DNA from: Candidatus Rifleibacteriota bacterium
Lineage (GTDB): Bacteria > Muiribacteriota > Ozemobacteria > Ozemobacterales > Ozemobacteraceae
NCBI GenBank assembly: GCA_015232575.1
Contig: JADFZL010000001.1
Span: forward strand, 496,001 to 560,000
Length of the DNA: 64,000 nt
Reading direction: 5' to 3'
Shown here: piece by piece, positions 46,682 to 54,522 of the stretch
Layout of the letters: each line of letters starts with the position of its first letter
Position numbering within the stretch: position 1 is the first letter of the stretch
Program-made: the position numbers and the translations under genes
Notes under the pieces: generated by a model
Told to the model about the DNA's origin: nothing
What the model saw: the letters and a program-made list of their open reading frames with translations, nothing else
Database searches by the model: none

Positions 46682-47641
46682 TTATTTGGAATTGTGAAAT
46701 TTCGTCAGTTCAGAAAGTTTTGAAAATACAGAGAAAAATTCTTTTTCAAGTTTTGCAAAAATATCAGCGGTAGTTTCTACAGAATCAAGCATTCCGCAGA
46801 TCTGTCCTGCCATAACCGACCCGTTATCGGTATCGCCGTCAAGTACAGACTTACGCATGCTGCCGGAAGCAATTTGATCAAGTTCCTGCGGAGTCGCACC
46901 TGATTTTTCCCGTTCGAGATATATCTTTGCAAGTTTATTTCTGATAACTCGCACGGGGTGACCTGTCGACATTCCGGTAATTACCGTATCTCTATCTTTT
47001 GCATCAAGAACAAATTTTTTATAATTCTCGTGAACGGCACATTCAGAGGTAAGAATGAAACGTGTTCCCATCTGAACTCCATGAGCTCCGAGCGCAAGTG
47101 AAGCAAGAATACCCCTGCCGTCACCAATTCCGCCGGCTGCTATTACCGGAACAGAAACTGCGTCAACAACCTGCGGAATAAGAACCATAGTGGAGATTTC
47201 ACCAATATGTCCGCCAGATTCGCTGCCCTCGGCAATAATTGCATCAGCACCTGCTCTTTCAAGTCTTTTTGCAAGTGAGACAGCCGAAACAACTGGAATC
47301 ACCTTTGTTCCAGCATCTTTGAATGCTTTCATATATGGGCCAGGATTTCCAGCACCGGTCGTAACAACTGGAATCTTTTCTGAAATGCACACCGTCACTA
47401 AATCAGGGGCTGAAGGCATCATAAGCATGATGTTAACACCAAACGGTTTACTCGTTAATGCCTTGACTTTTTTAATTTCTGCAATCAGCGAATCGCTGTT
47501 AAGCGGTCCAGCTCCGATAATTCCGAGACCGCCGGCATTGCTTACTGCCGCAACAAGGGGAGCCGTAGAAACCCAAGCCATCCCGCCCTGAAAAACAGGA
47601 TACTTTATCCCCAGCAGCTCAGTAATTCTTGTTGAAACCAT
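46682..47641 (-). CDS. fabK: Enoyl-ACP reductase II (FabK, FMN-dependent)
   Basis: 319 residues: RITELLGIKYPVFQGGMAWV, GVNIMLMMPSAPDLV, IIAEGSESGGHIGEISTMVL, VIAAGGIGDGRGILASLALG and GVQMGTRFILTSECAVHENY match FabK closely. It reduces enoyl-ACP with FMN and NAD(P)H in place of FabI. AAGGTG lies upstream. Position between plsX and fabD is typical of fabK operons. A paralogue without the same signature lies after acpP. Confidence 0.93.
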   Translation of the reverse strand: MVSTRITELLGIKYPVFQGGMAWVSTAPLVAAVSNAGGLGIIGAGPLNSDSLIAEIKKVKALTSKPFGVNIMLMMPSAPDLVTVCISEKIPVVTTGAGNPGPYMKAFKDAGTKVIPVVSAVSLAKRLERAGADAIIAEGSESGGHIGEISTMVLIPQVVDAVSVPVIAAGGIGDGRGILASLALGAHGVQMGTRFILTSECAVHENYKKFVLDAKDRDTVITGMSTGHPVRVIRNKLAKIYLEREKSGATPQELDQIASGSMRKSVLDGDTDNGSVMAGQICGMLDSVETTADIFAKLEKEFFSVFSKLSELTKFHNSK

Positions 47642-47681
47642 CTTTCACCTTCGCTTCTCATGCACCACCCTGAGCAGAAAA

Positions 47682-48680
47682 CTAAGCAGCTTTTTTTGCA
47701 AGGAGTGGGTTATTGGCAATATTTTTAACTACATTTCCGGCTGCATAATTCACTGCAAGCTGAATTGCATTGGCAATTACAGGTGCCTTTGATTTACCGT
47801 GGCATACAATTGAAACACCATTAATGCCCAGCAAAGGAGCCGCGCTATATTCTGGAGCATCAACACGATAGCGCTTCAAGCCGGAGTAAATTACTTTTAC
47901 TACTTCAGGCGGAAGCTCAGCAGCTTTCATCGCCGACATGAGTGCATGGGTCATTCCTTCTGAAACGCCTTCACTTGCCTTCAAAAGGACATTCCCGACA
48001 AAACCGTCGCAAACTACAACATCAGCAACACCTTCGAACAGCCTGTCACCTTCAACATTACCAGCAAAATTCTTGATAGAGGTTTCAAGCAGAGGATAAA
48101 CAGCCTTTGACTGTTCATTTCCCTTACCTGGTTCTGAACCTACGTTCAATAAACCAACTGAGGGGTTTTCAATCGAAAAAATGCAACTCGAATATGCCGC
48201 ACCCATAAGGGCAAAATGCAGCAAATGATGAGGCTTGCAATCAACGTTAGCCCCAACATCTAGAACCACGACACCCTTTTCTTTGGAAGTGGGGAAAACA
48301 ACTGCAGCAGCCGGTCTTTCGATTCCGGGAATTCTACCAATCTCAAGGAGAGAGGCTGCCATCTGTGCGCCCGTCGACCCGGCTGAAACGAAACCATCGG
48401 CTTTTCCTTCTTTAACAAGTCGCGCAGCAAGAGCGACCGATGCGTTTCGTTTCTTTTTCAGCGCCTGAGTCGGCGATTCGTTCATTTCAATAAACTCTGG
48501 TGTGTCGCAAATTTCGCAACCGGCAGGAAGACTCGGCAGAATCGACCTAATATCGGATTCTCTGCCGACAAGTATCAGATCAGCAGCTCCGGTAGCTGCA
48601 AACTTTTCCGCGCCAAGAATCAATTCTCTGGGAGCAAAATCTCCTCCCATAATATCCAGTGCGATTTTCACTTTTGCCAA
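47682..48680 (-). CDS. plsX: Phosphate acyltransferase PlsX
   Basis: 332 residues with a TTG start, 11 bp after rpmF. IALDIMGGDFAPRELILGA at the N-terminus, FVSAGSTGAQMAASLLEIGR and VVVCDGFVGNVLLKASEG are conserved PlsX blocks. It makes acyl-phosphate from acyl-ACP for phospholipid synthesis. The rpmF-plsX-fab order is widespread and supports the call. Confidence 0.96.
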   Translation of the reverse strand: MAKVKIALDIMGGDFAPRELILGAEKFAATGAADLILVGRESDIRSILPSLPAGCEICDTPEFIEMNESPTQALKKKRNASVALAARLVKEGKADGFVSAGSTGAQMAASLLEIGRIPGIERPAAAVVFPTSKEKGVVVLDVGANVDCKPHHLLHFALMGAAYSSCIFSIENPSVGLLNVGSEPGKGNEQSKAVYPLLETSIKNFAGNVEGDRLFEGVADVVVCDGFVGNVLLKASEGVSEGMTHALMSAMKAAELPPEVVKVIYSGLKRYRVDAPEYSAAPLLGINGVSIVCHGKSKAPVIANAIQLAVNYAAGNVVKNIANNPLLAKKAA

Positions 48681-48691
48681 GGTTCAGGTTC

Positions 48692-48886
48692 TCACTTTTC
48701 TTTCTGCTTGATATCAAGAACTTTGATTTTGCGGCTGTAATACCCGCACTTCGGGCACACCCGATGTGCCAGTTTCAACTCAAAACACTGCTGGCATTTG
48801 GCAAGAGTCAATGCGCCAACTTTGTAGTGAGTTCTTCTTTTCCGCTGATTCATACGAGAAACACGATGTTTTGGACACGCTGCCAT
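48692..48886 (-). CDS. rpmF: Ribosomal protein L32
   Basis: 64 residues. Basic N-terminus (PKHRVSRMNQRKRRTHYK) and a zinc ribbon with CQQC and CPKC. It is first in the rpmF-plsX-fab operon, with GGAGG upstream and a consensus promoter. Confidence 0.96.
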   Translation of the reverse strand: MAACPKHRVSRMNQRKRRTHYKVGALTLAKCQQCFELKLAHRVCPKCGYYSRKIKVLDIKQKEK

Positions 48887-48921
48887 TTTACTTCCTCCAA
48901 ATAGCTGATTTTTATCACGCC

Positions 48922-48950
48922 ATTATATCAGATTTTTTTCCCATAGTCAA
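48922..48950 (-). promoter_or_regulatory. Promoter of rpmF-plsX-fab operon
   Basis: On the minus strand TTGACT (48950-48945) and TATAAT (48927-48922) with a 17-bp spacer, close to consensus. Confidence 0.75.
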
Positions 48951-49358
48951 ACCGCTTTTTTCAATTGATATCAACAATCTGCCAGGATCATTATTGAGTG
49001 TCTGGTACAGACATTTTTTAATTTATTGACATTTTCAACCGAATTCCATACTTTATCTGGGGAGATCCTTATTATTCTCACTATTTACGCGAAATTTCAA
49101 GATAAAAGATAAAAGACAAAAGCTGTCCGCAGATTTCACAGATTGCGCAGATTAAGATTTAAAGAGGAAATCCGAAAGATTACGAGACTGAATGAATTCA
49201 TATTATTATTTTCGGAAACACGCATAACTAAAATGAGAATTCCTATACTATTAAATTAAAGAGGAAATTTTACATGTTAGATTTGGGGTGAGATGTCATC
49301 AGACATCACTTGATGACCCCTTTATTTTCAATTTACTCCGCTTTCACAGAGGTGCAGA
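48951..49358. other. Intergenic region with simple repeat and hairpin
   Basis: No gene is seen. At 49128-49154 there are three units of CGCAGATTn, related to the four-unit array at 58781-58816. At 49285-49320 GGGGT and ACCCC enclose GATGTC/GACATC (or GTCATCA/TGATGAC), followed by TTTATTTT: a terminator-like hairpin 39 bp before the small membrane-protein gene. Nothing upstream on the plus strand needs terminating, so its role is unclear. Confidence 0.5.
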
Positions 49359-49586
49359 ATGTTTAATGATTTGAGAGATCCTACTCCTGAGGAATGGCTC
49401 GTTTTGGTATTACTTTATCTCATTATACGTTTTTCTATCGCTTTTTTTTGGAAAGAAACAGTTAAGCCTCAGACAAGTCTGAAAAAGATCGAACAAAGTA
49501 AACTAAAAGCCGAAGCAACTGATCAATTTACAGGGTCAAGACCCCTGCAATTACAAACCAGTTCAGGCTCATATTCAAAAGATTGA
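49359..49586 (+). CDS. Small single-span membrane protein, unknown function
   Basis: 75 residues. The ATG has GAGG seven bases upstream. Residues 13-31 (WLVLVLLYLIIRFSIAFFW) form one membrane helix, followed by a polar Lys/Ser/Gln tail. No family is recognised. It stands alone in an otherwise empty 950-bp stretch; a chance frame is possible, but the ribosome site and hydrophobic profile favour a real gene. Confidence 0.5.
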   Translation: MFNDLRDPTPEEWLVLVLLYLIIRFSIAFFWKETVKPQTSLKKIEQSKLKAEATDQFTGSRPLQLQTSSGSYSKD

Positions 49587-49725
49587 GGGATTCCGAGCTG
49601 GAGATCAGAAATTACCCATCGCTCCGCAAGATTCTTTGTTAATGAGCCAAACGATAATTTTTGACGGGAATTGCTGACTGAAGGGAAATCGTATCTAATC
49701 AATAATTCGGGGCTTTTATTTCGGT

Positions 49726-49790
49726 TGTCATCTCGAACGAATGTGAGAGATCTCATAAAGGCGAGATTTCTCCCTTCGGTCGAAATGACA
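49726..49790. repeat. Dispersed palindromic element, copy 2
   Basis: 65 bp, starting TGTCATCTCGAACGAATG and ending TCTCCCTTCGGTCGAAATGACA-like (last 20: TCCCTTCGGTCGAAATGACA). It is in inverted orientation relative to copy 1, in the 248-bp gap before the SprA-type gene. Confidence 0.8.
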
Positions 49791-49834
49791 AAAATAAGAA
49801 TTCCACCATTTATTGAGTAGATAAGGGAAATCTT

Positions 49835-50413
49835 TCAGGCAAAAAGGTCTATTTTTGGCGCCGCAGAATCAGGCTTTGAAGCATTGCTGAATTTCTGATA
49901 GGCGCTTGCCTGGGTGTTTGGCTGAGCGTTTACCTGTTTTTTTTCTGAGGCTTCTTTTTGCGCGGACATTTTGATGCTTTCTGCCTGTGAAGCTACGGAT
50001 CTGTCCTGGGAAGACGGGTCTGATGGAGCAAGCGCAGCGCGCTTTACCCGTTCCATTTTCCGTATTGTTGCATCAGGATCATTTGCAACTGGAGACGTGT
50101 CAATGCCTACTTCTCCGGATACCGCGTATTGTTTGCCATCGGGGCCGGTTTTGTAACCGTAAGATACCCCGCCGCTCACTAGCCCGGAACCTGCAGAAAG
50201 ATGTGCTGCCTCGTGCGCCCGCACTTTGGCATCAGTGCTTTTTAATTCATTAACTTCCTGCTGCTTTTTCTCATCTAATTTCTGACTCGATTTTAGATCT
50301 GAGTCTGGTTTTTCTGAACCGATTTCTTTCGTTGACAAACCAGCCTCTTTCTTCGAGGAGTTGGAAAAAGGCTTCTCAAAAGAATTCGAACGTAAATTAA
50401 TTTCGCTTATCAT
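49835..50413 (-). CDS. SprA-related putative metalloprotease
   Basis: 192 residues. The conserved block KVRAHEAAHLSAGSG contains an HExxH zinc-type motif, followed by GVSYGYKTGPDGKQYAVSGE and DPDATIRKMERVKRAALAPS, all typical of the SprA-related family (PF12118). The N-terminus is low complexity without a signal peptide. Protease activity is predicted only. Its promoter places the transcription start about six bases before the ATG, so the mRNA would be nearly leaderless. It is divergent from the DUF2252 gene. Confidence 0.82.
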   Translation of the reverse strand: MISEINLRSNSFEKPFSNSSKKEAGLSTKEIGSEKPDSDLKSSQKLDEKKQQEVNELKSTDAKVRAHEAAHLSAGSGLVSGGVSYGYKTGPDGKQYAVSGEVGIDTSPVANDPDATIRKMERVKRAALAPSDPSSQDRSVASQAESIKMSAQKEASEKKQVNAQPNTQASAYQKFSNASKPDSAAPKIDLFA

Positions 50414-50425
50414 TCTTCTAATTTA

Positions 50426-50454
50426 ATTATAATGAAAAAATTTAAATTCTGCAA
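50426..50454 (-). promoter_or_regulatory. Promoter of the SprA-type gene
   Basis: On the minus strand TTGCAG (50454-50449) and TATAAT (50431-50426) with a 17-bp spacer. The expected start near 50419 leaves almost no leader before the ATG at 50413. Confidence 0.55.
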
Positions 50455-50481
50455 GATAGATATCCTAAAATTGGAAAAAAC

Positions 50482-50510
50482 TTACATAGATTTCGAATTT
50501 TATGTATAAT
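50482..50510 (+). promoter_or_regulatory. Promoter of the DUF2252 gene
   Basis: TTACAT (50482-50487) and TATAAT (50505-50510) with a 17-bp spacer, 69 bp before the ATG at 50580. Confidence 0.55.
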
Positions 50511-50579
50511 CAGGATATGTTTACAAAATTTCGAAGCTAACAATAAAATAGCAATTTAACTCTAGTTGAAAGGATATAT

Positions 50580-51815
50580 ATGAAACGAAATATCATCTAC
50601 ACTCTAACCGGGTTGATATTTTTTTGTTTTTTTAACATTCAAACAATGTATGCACGGGATTACGCCATTCAGGACGTTAATAAGGAAATTGCAGCATTTA
50701 ATTCTATGATTGCAAAAAACAAGCCTGCAGATTATAAGACAAAGCTGACCGCCATGAAAATTGATCCATTTTCATTTTTACGCGCCACTGCGCACGTTAT
50801 GATAAAAGATATCCAGAATTCACCCTCACTTGCGTTCCTTAATTCCGCACCCGGAGGGCTTATTCACGGAGATTTACACGTACACAATTTCAGTGTGCTG
50901 TATTTTCGTGGAAAAAAGGGATCTTACGGCGTTGATGACATGGACGAGGCGCATGCGGGAAAACTATCGTGGGATTTATTCAGACTTTGCACAAGCTTGC
51001 TGATTGCATCAGATGATCCGGAAGACCATGGCTTGAAAGCTGCAGAAAAAATGCTTGATTCATACAATGACGGACTTGAAAAAAGATCAAATCCAGATTG
51101 GCCTGATGTGACTTTTCCAAAATTCCTGCAGAATTTCATCGAAAAAGTCGTATCGAAAGACCCCGTTGAATTTTTAAACAAATATACAAAGGGAAATCCA
51201 AGAAAATTTATGTTTTCTTCTGAAATTAAACCTTTACCCGCAAATGAAGCAGAAAGCTTTAAAAAAACACTGCAAAGCTTTCTCACAAAAGTTGCAAATT
51301 CCGGACACATTCCCGCATCTGAACTGGAGCTCCATGACGTGGTAATTCGAGAAGGGAAAGGGCTTTCCAGTATCGGGCTGTCTCGCTATTTCGCATTAAC
51401 AAAGGGGCAAATTCCAGATGGTTCATCCGGAAGAATCCTTGAAATTAAAGAAATGCGGCCTTCATGTATTGGTCCATCAACCCTTGAAACTCAAGCTAGG
51501 GATACAATTGCAGGTTTTACTGCCGCGCACCGCGACCGAGATATTTTCCTTGGAACATTCGTTTATTCGAACAAACGTTTCCTTGTCAGAGAACTTTTTC
51601 CATGGGCAAAACGCTATGAATTTATTAATCTCGAGAAAAAGGAATTTTACAAATTAGCCGAAGCTCTTGGCGCCATAACTGCAGATTTTCATTCTGCACA
51701 TTCAAAACCAGCTCTAATGAAGGATTGGTTGAAAAAGAACAGAAAAACACTTCTTGATTCAGTCGAAGCTTATGCGAAACAAATAAGACTCGACTGGAAG
51801 ACATTCTGCAAATGA
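50580..51815 (+). CDS. DUF2252-family protein with signal peptide
   Basis: 411 residues. The N-terminus (IIYTLTGLIFFCFFNIQTMYA) is a signal peptide. The core matches DUF2252: GLIHGDLHVHNFSVLYF, GVDDMDEAHAGKLSWDLFRL, and a late block IAGFTAAHRDRD. GDLHxxNF and DDMDEA resemble the catalytic loops of aminoglycoside-phosphotransferase-type kinases. Export of a kinase-like fold to a compartment without ATP is odd; the function is unknown. AAAGGA precedes the ATG. It converges on rsmG with 13 bp between the stops. Confidence 0.82.
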   Translation: MKRNIIYTLTGLIFFCFFNIQTMYARDYAIQDVNKEIAAFNSMIAKNKPADYKTKLTAMKIDPFSFLRATAHVMIKDIQNSPSLAFLNSAPGGLIHGDLHVHNFSVLYFRGKKGSYGVDDMDEAHAGKLSWDLFRLCTSLLIASDDPEDHGLKAAEKMLDSYNDGLEKRSNPDWPDVTFPKFLQNFIEKVVSKDPVEFLNKYTKGNPRKFMFSSEIKPLPANEAESFKKTLQSFLTKVANSGHIPASELELHDVVIREGKGLSSIGLSRYFALTKGQIPDGSSGRILEIKEMRPSCIGPSTLETQARDTIAGFTAAHRDRDIFLGTFVYSNKRFLVRELFPWAKRYEFINLEKKEFYKLAEALGAITADFHSAHSKPALMKDWLKKNRKTLLDSVEAYAKQIRLDWKTFCK

Positions 51816-51828
51816 ACAGAAAGTAAAA

Positions 51829-52563
51829 TTACAAAGGTTTTGAAGATGGAAGACCGTTTCTTCGGGGATATAAATCCGGAGTAGCGGTCGTTTTTTTTAT
51901 CATCACAAACCCGCGACTGAACGGAACATCGGGTGGCTCTTTTCTGTGGATTTTTATGTCGTCTGAATGTATCTTCAGTTTATCCAGGGCGTTTTCGGCT
52001 GCAAAAAGTTCTTCTTCAATTTTCGGACCTTTATAAAAAAGGGCTGTTCCATTCAATTTTACAAATGGAATACAAAGTTCAAGAATAATGCGTATTTCAC
52101 CAACTGCCCTGCAGATAACCAGATCAAATTTACCCCGATATTTCTTTTCCCGTGCTGTTTCCTCAGCTCTTCCATAAATTGTCTGAATGTTATAGATGTT
52201 ACATTTTTCACTCAAGCGATCAATAAATTCAACAGACTTGTTTCTTGAGTCGAGCGCAAAAAAGTTTTTCTGTGGATAGAAAAGAGCAAGCGGAAACAAT
52301 GGAAACCCGCCTCCACTGCCAACATCAAGAATACTTTCCGCCCTGGACAGCATTTCTGATTCAAAAGATATCGGAAGAAGAGAATCAAAAAAATGTTTTT
52401 CGGCAACTTCCTGTTCAGTGCGTATTTTGGATACGCTTGAATAAAAGTCATCGGCAAGAAGCTCAGTGCCAAGTTTATCAAACTCGTATTTCAACTTATC
52501 AGTGAAATCAATCTTGCACTTTTCTAACCATGGTGTCATGAAATCAGAGAAACTCATTTTCAA
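51829..52563 (-). CDS. rsmG: 16S rRNA (guanine527-N7)-methyltransferase RsmG (GidB)
   Basis: 244 residues. SAM-binding motif SILDVGSGGGFPLFPLALFY, then ALDSRNKSVEFIDRL and KFDLVICRAVGEI are typical. It methylates G527 in 16S rRNA. It begins 2 bp after the mnmG stop, the classical gidA-gidB arrangement. Confidence 0.94.
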   Translation of the reverse strand: MKMSFSDFMTPWLEKCKIDFTDKLKYEFDKLGTELLADDFYSSVSKIRTEQEVAEKHFFDSLLPISFESEMLSRAESILDVGSGGGFPLFPLALFYPQKNFFALDSRNKSVEFIDRLSEKCNIYNIQTIYGRAEETAREKKYRGKFDLVICRAVGEIRIILELCIPFVKLNGTALFYKGPKIEEELFAAENALDKLKIHSDDIKIHRKEPPDVPFSRGFVMIKKTTATPDLYPRRNGLPSSKPL

Positions 52564-52565
52564 CT

Positions 52566-54515
52566 CTACTTTCTCAGATGCATAAGGATGAGAGCCACGT
52601 CTGTTGCACGTATCCCCGGCAATTTTTCAAGAATTCCGATTGTTGCAGGTTTTGCTTTGATAATTTTCTGCCTGGCTTCACTTGAAATTCCTACTGGCGG
52701 GTCATTGAGGATATTTTCAGTAAGAGGTATGTCCAAACCATTTTTAAGCAGAGTGTTTTCTTTTTCAGCCTGGGCAATATAACCTTCATACTTTACAAGA
52801 GCTTCAATTTCTATTTCCGCAAGTGTATCCATGTCCGGGATGGATTTAAGTATATTTTTTATATCACTGTAGGCAACTTCAGGTCTTTTCAGAAAATGAA
52901 AGAGAGAACAGCTTGTTTTTTTGGAAAGAGGCTGAATTTCTCGCATGTTTTCGCTATTTGCAGGTAGATTATCACTATTTTCAAACGAATCTTCGCTTCT
53001 TTCATGCTTACTTTCGCTCTTTTCATGCAAATTTTCGCTGTTATCGTCTGGCACAAAATATGTGTGTCTTGTACTTTTAAGAACTTCAATGATTTCAGCT
53101 ATATGAAGCTTTCTGGCATTGTAAAATGCAATTCTTTCATTATTAATTAAACCCGCACTGAAAGCTATATCTGCCAGTCTTTCTTCGGCGTTTGACATTC
53201 TCAGATTCAAACGGTGCTGCGACCTGGAGGTAAAAATTCTGTAAGGCTCATCAAGACCAACGGAGATTATTTCCTCAACGAGTAACCCGATATATGAAAC
53301 CGCTGATGATAATATCACGGGCTCGCGATTATGACATTTCAGTGCCGCATTCATTCCGGCAAGCAAACCCTGAGCTGCAGCTTCCTCATAACCAGAAGTT
53401 CCATTAACCTGCCCGCAGAGAAATAACCCGGAGATGATCTTTGATTCAAGGCTTGGTAAAAGCATTGATGGATGTACAATATCATATTCTATGGCATAAC
53501 CGGCTCTCGTAATTTTCGCATTACTGCAGCCCGGAAGAGTTCGCACATATTCTTCCTGGACCTTTTCAGGAAGACTTGTAGACATGCCCTGAAGATATAT
53601 TTCAGGCGAATCATAGCCTTCAGGTTCTAAAAATGTTTTATGAGAGTTTTTCTCCGGGAATTTTCTTACTTTATCTTCAATTGACGGACAATATCTTGGA
53701 CCAGTGCCGGATATTTTTCCGGAAAACAGCGCGGATTCATGCAAATGCTCTCTTATTACCGAGTGAGTCTGCTCATTTGTTCTTGTAAGGAAACATGATC
53801 GAAGTGTTTTATTTGGCAAATTTACAGAAAAAAGGGAAAATGACGGAGTCAGAGGTTCTCCGGCTTGTTCTTCCATTGCTGAGAAATCAATACTTTCTCT
53901 GAGAATTCTCGGAGGAGTTCCAGTTTTGAATCTTTTTACAGGCAAACCAAGCTTTATGAGGCAATTTCCAAGTTCGTCTGCTGGTGGCTCCCCTGCCCTT
54001 CCGGCTGGAAAAGAAAGCGAACCGATATGAATCATTCCGCGAAGAAAAGTACCAGCAGAAAGAACCACTGAATCAGCGGAATATTTTTTTCCGGCAAGCG
54101 TTTCAACACCGCAGATTTTTCCATTTTCGACCAGGATTTCTGCAACTGTACCCTGTTGAATAGTGAGGTTTTTTGCAGACAAAAGAGAACGAAGCATTCT
54201 CTTTCCGTATTCAAGCTTATCGGACTGCACCCTTATAGCCTGAACAGCCAGCCCTTTTCTGGTGTTTAAAAGACGCGAATGGATACAGGTTTCATCGGCA
54301 ACTATGCCCATCTCTCCGCCGAGCGCATCAATTTCTCTCACCAGGTGCGCCTTTCCCTGCCCGCCTACTGACGGATTGCATGGCATCTGGGCAACGGTAT
54401 CAAGGTTAATCGTAAGCAAAAGAGTATCGATTCCAATTCTGGAAGATGCAAGTGCTGCTTCACAACCAGCGTGCCCAGCTCCAATGACAATTACGCCAAA
54501 ATCAGCTTTTTTCAT
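52566..54515 (-). CDS. mnmG: tRNA uridine 5-carboxymethylaminomethyl modification enzyme MnmG, copy 1 (canonical)
   Basis: 649 residues. FAD-binding VIVIGAGHAGCEAALASSR, MPCNPSVGGQGKGHLVREID, the conserved GRAGEPPADELG and FKTGTPPR, GPRYCPSIEDKVRKF (the Cys matching E. coli Cys277), QVNGTSGYEEAAAQGLLAG and TSRSQHRLNLR are all present. With MnmE it modifies U34 of several tRNAs. Around residues 490-535 there is an insertion of roughly 40 residues rich in Ser, Glu, Asn and His, absent from copy 2 and from usual MnmG. It directly precedes rsmG and follows the HEAT gene by 7 bp, so it is part of a continuous operon. Confidence 0.94.
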   Translation of the reverse strand: MKKADFGVIVIGAGHAGCEAALASSRIGIDTLLLTINLDTVAQMPCNPSVGGQGKAHLVREIDALGGEMGIVADETCIHSRLLNTRKGLAVQAIRVQSDKLEYGKRMLRSLLSAKNLTIQQGTVAEILVENGKICGVETLAGKKYSADSVVLSAGTFLRGMIHIGSLSFPAGRAGEPPADELGNCLIKLGLPVKRFKTGTPPRILRESIDFSAMEEQAGEPLTPSFSLFSVNLPNKTLRSCFLTRTNEQTHSVIREHLHESALFSGKISGTGPRYCPSIEDKVRKFPEKNSHKTFLEPEGYDSPEIYLQGMSTSLPEKVQEEYVRTLPGCSNAKITRAGYAIEYDIVHPSMLLPSLESKIISGLFLCGQVNGTSGYEEAAAQGLLAGMNAALKCHNREPVILSSAVSYIGLLVEEIISVGLDEPYRIFTSRSQHRLNLRMSNAEERLADIAFSAGLINNERIAFYNARKLHIAEIIEVLKSTRHTYFVPDDNSENLHEKSESKHERSEDSFENSDNLPANSENMREIQPLSKKTSCSLFHFLKRPEVAYSDIKNILKSIPDMDTLAEIEIEALVKYEGYIAQAEKENTLLKNGLDIPLTENILNDPPVGISSEARQKIIKAKPATIGILEKLPGIRATDVALILMHLRK

Positions 54516-54522
54516 AAACCTG

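Noticed and set aside
48766..49029. 87-codon plus-strand frame
   Set aside because: Antisense to rpmF and its promoter, with no ribosome site.
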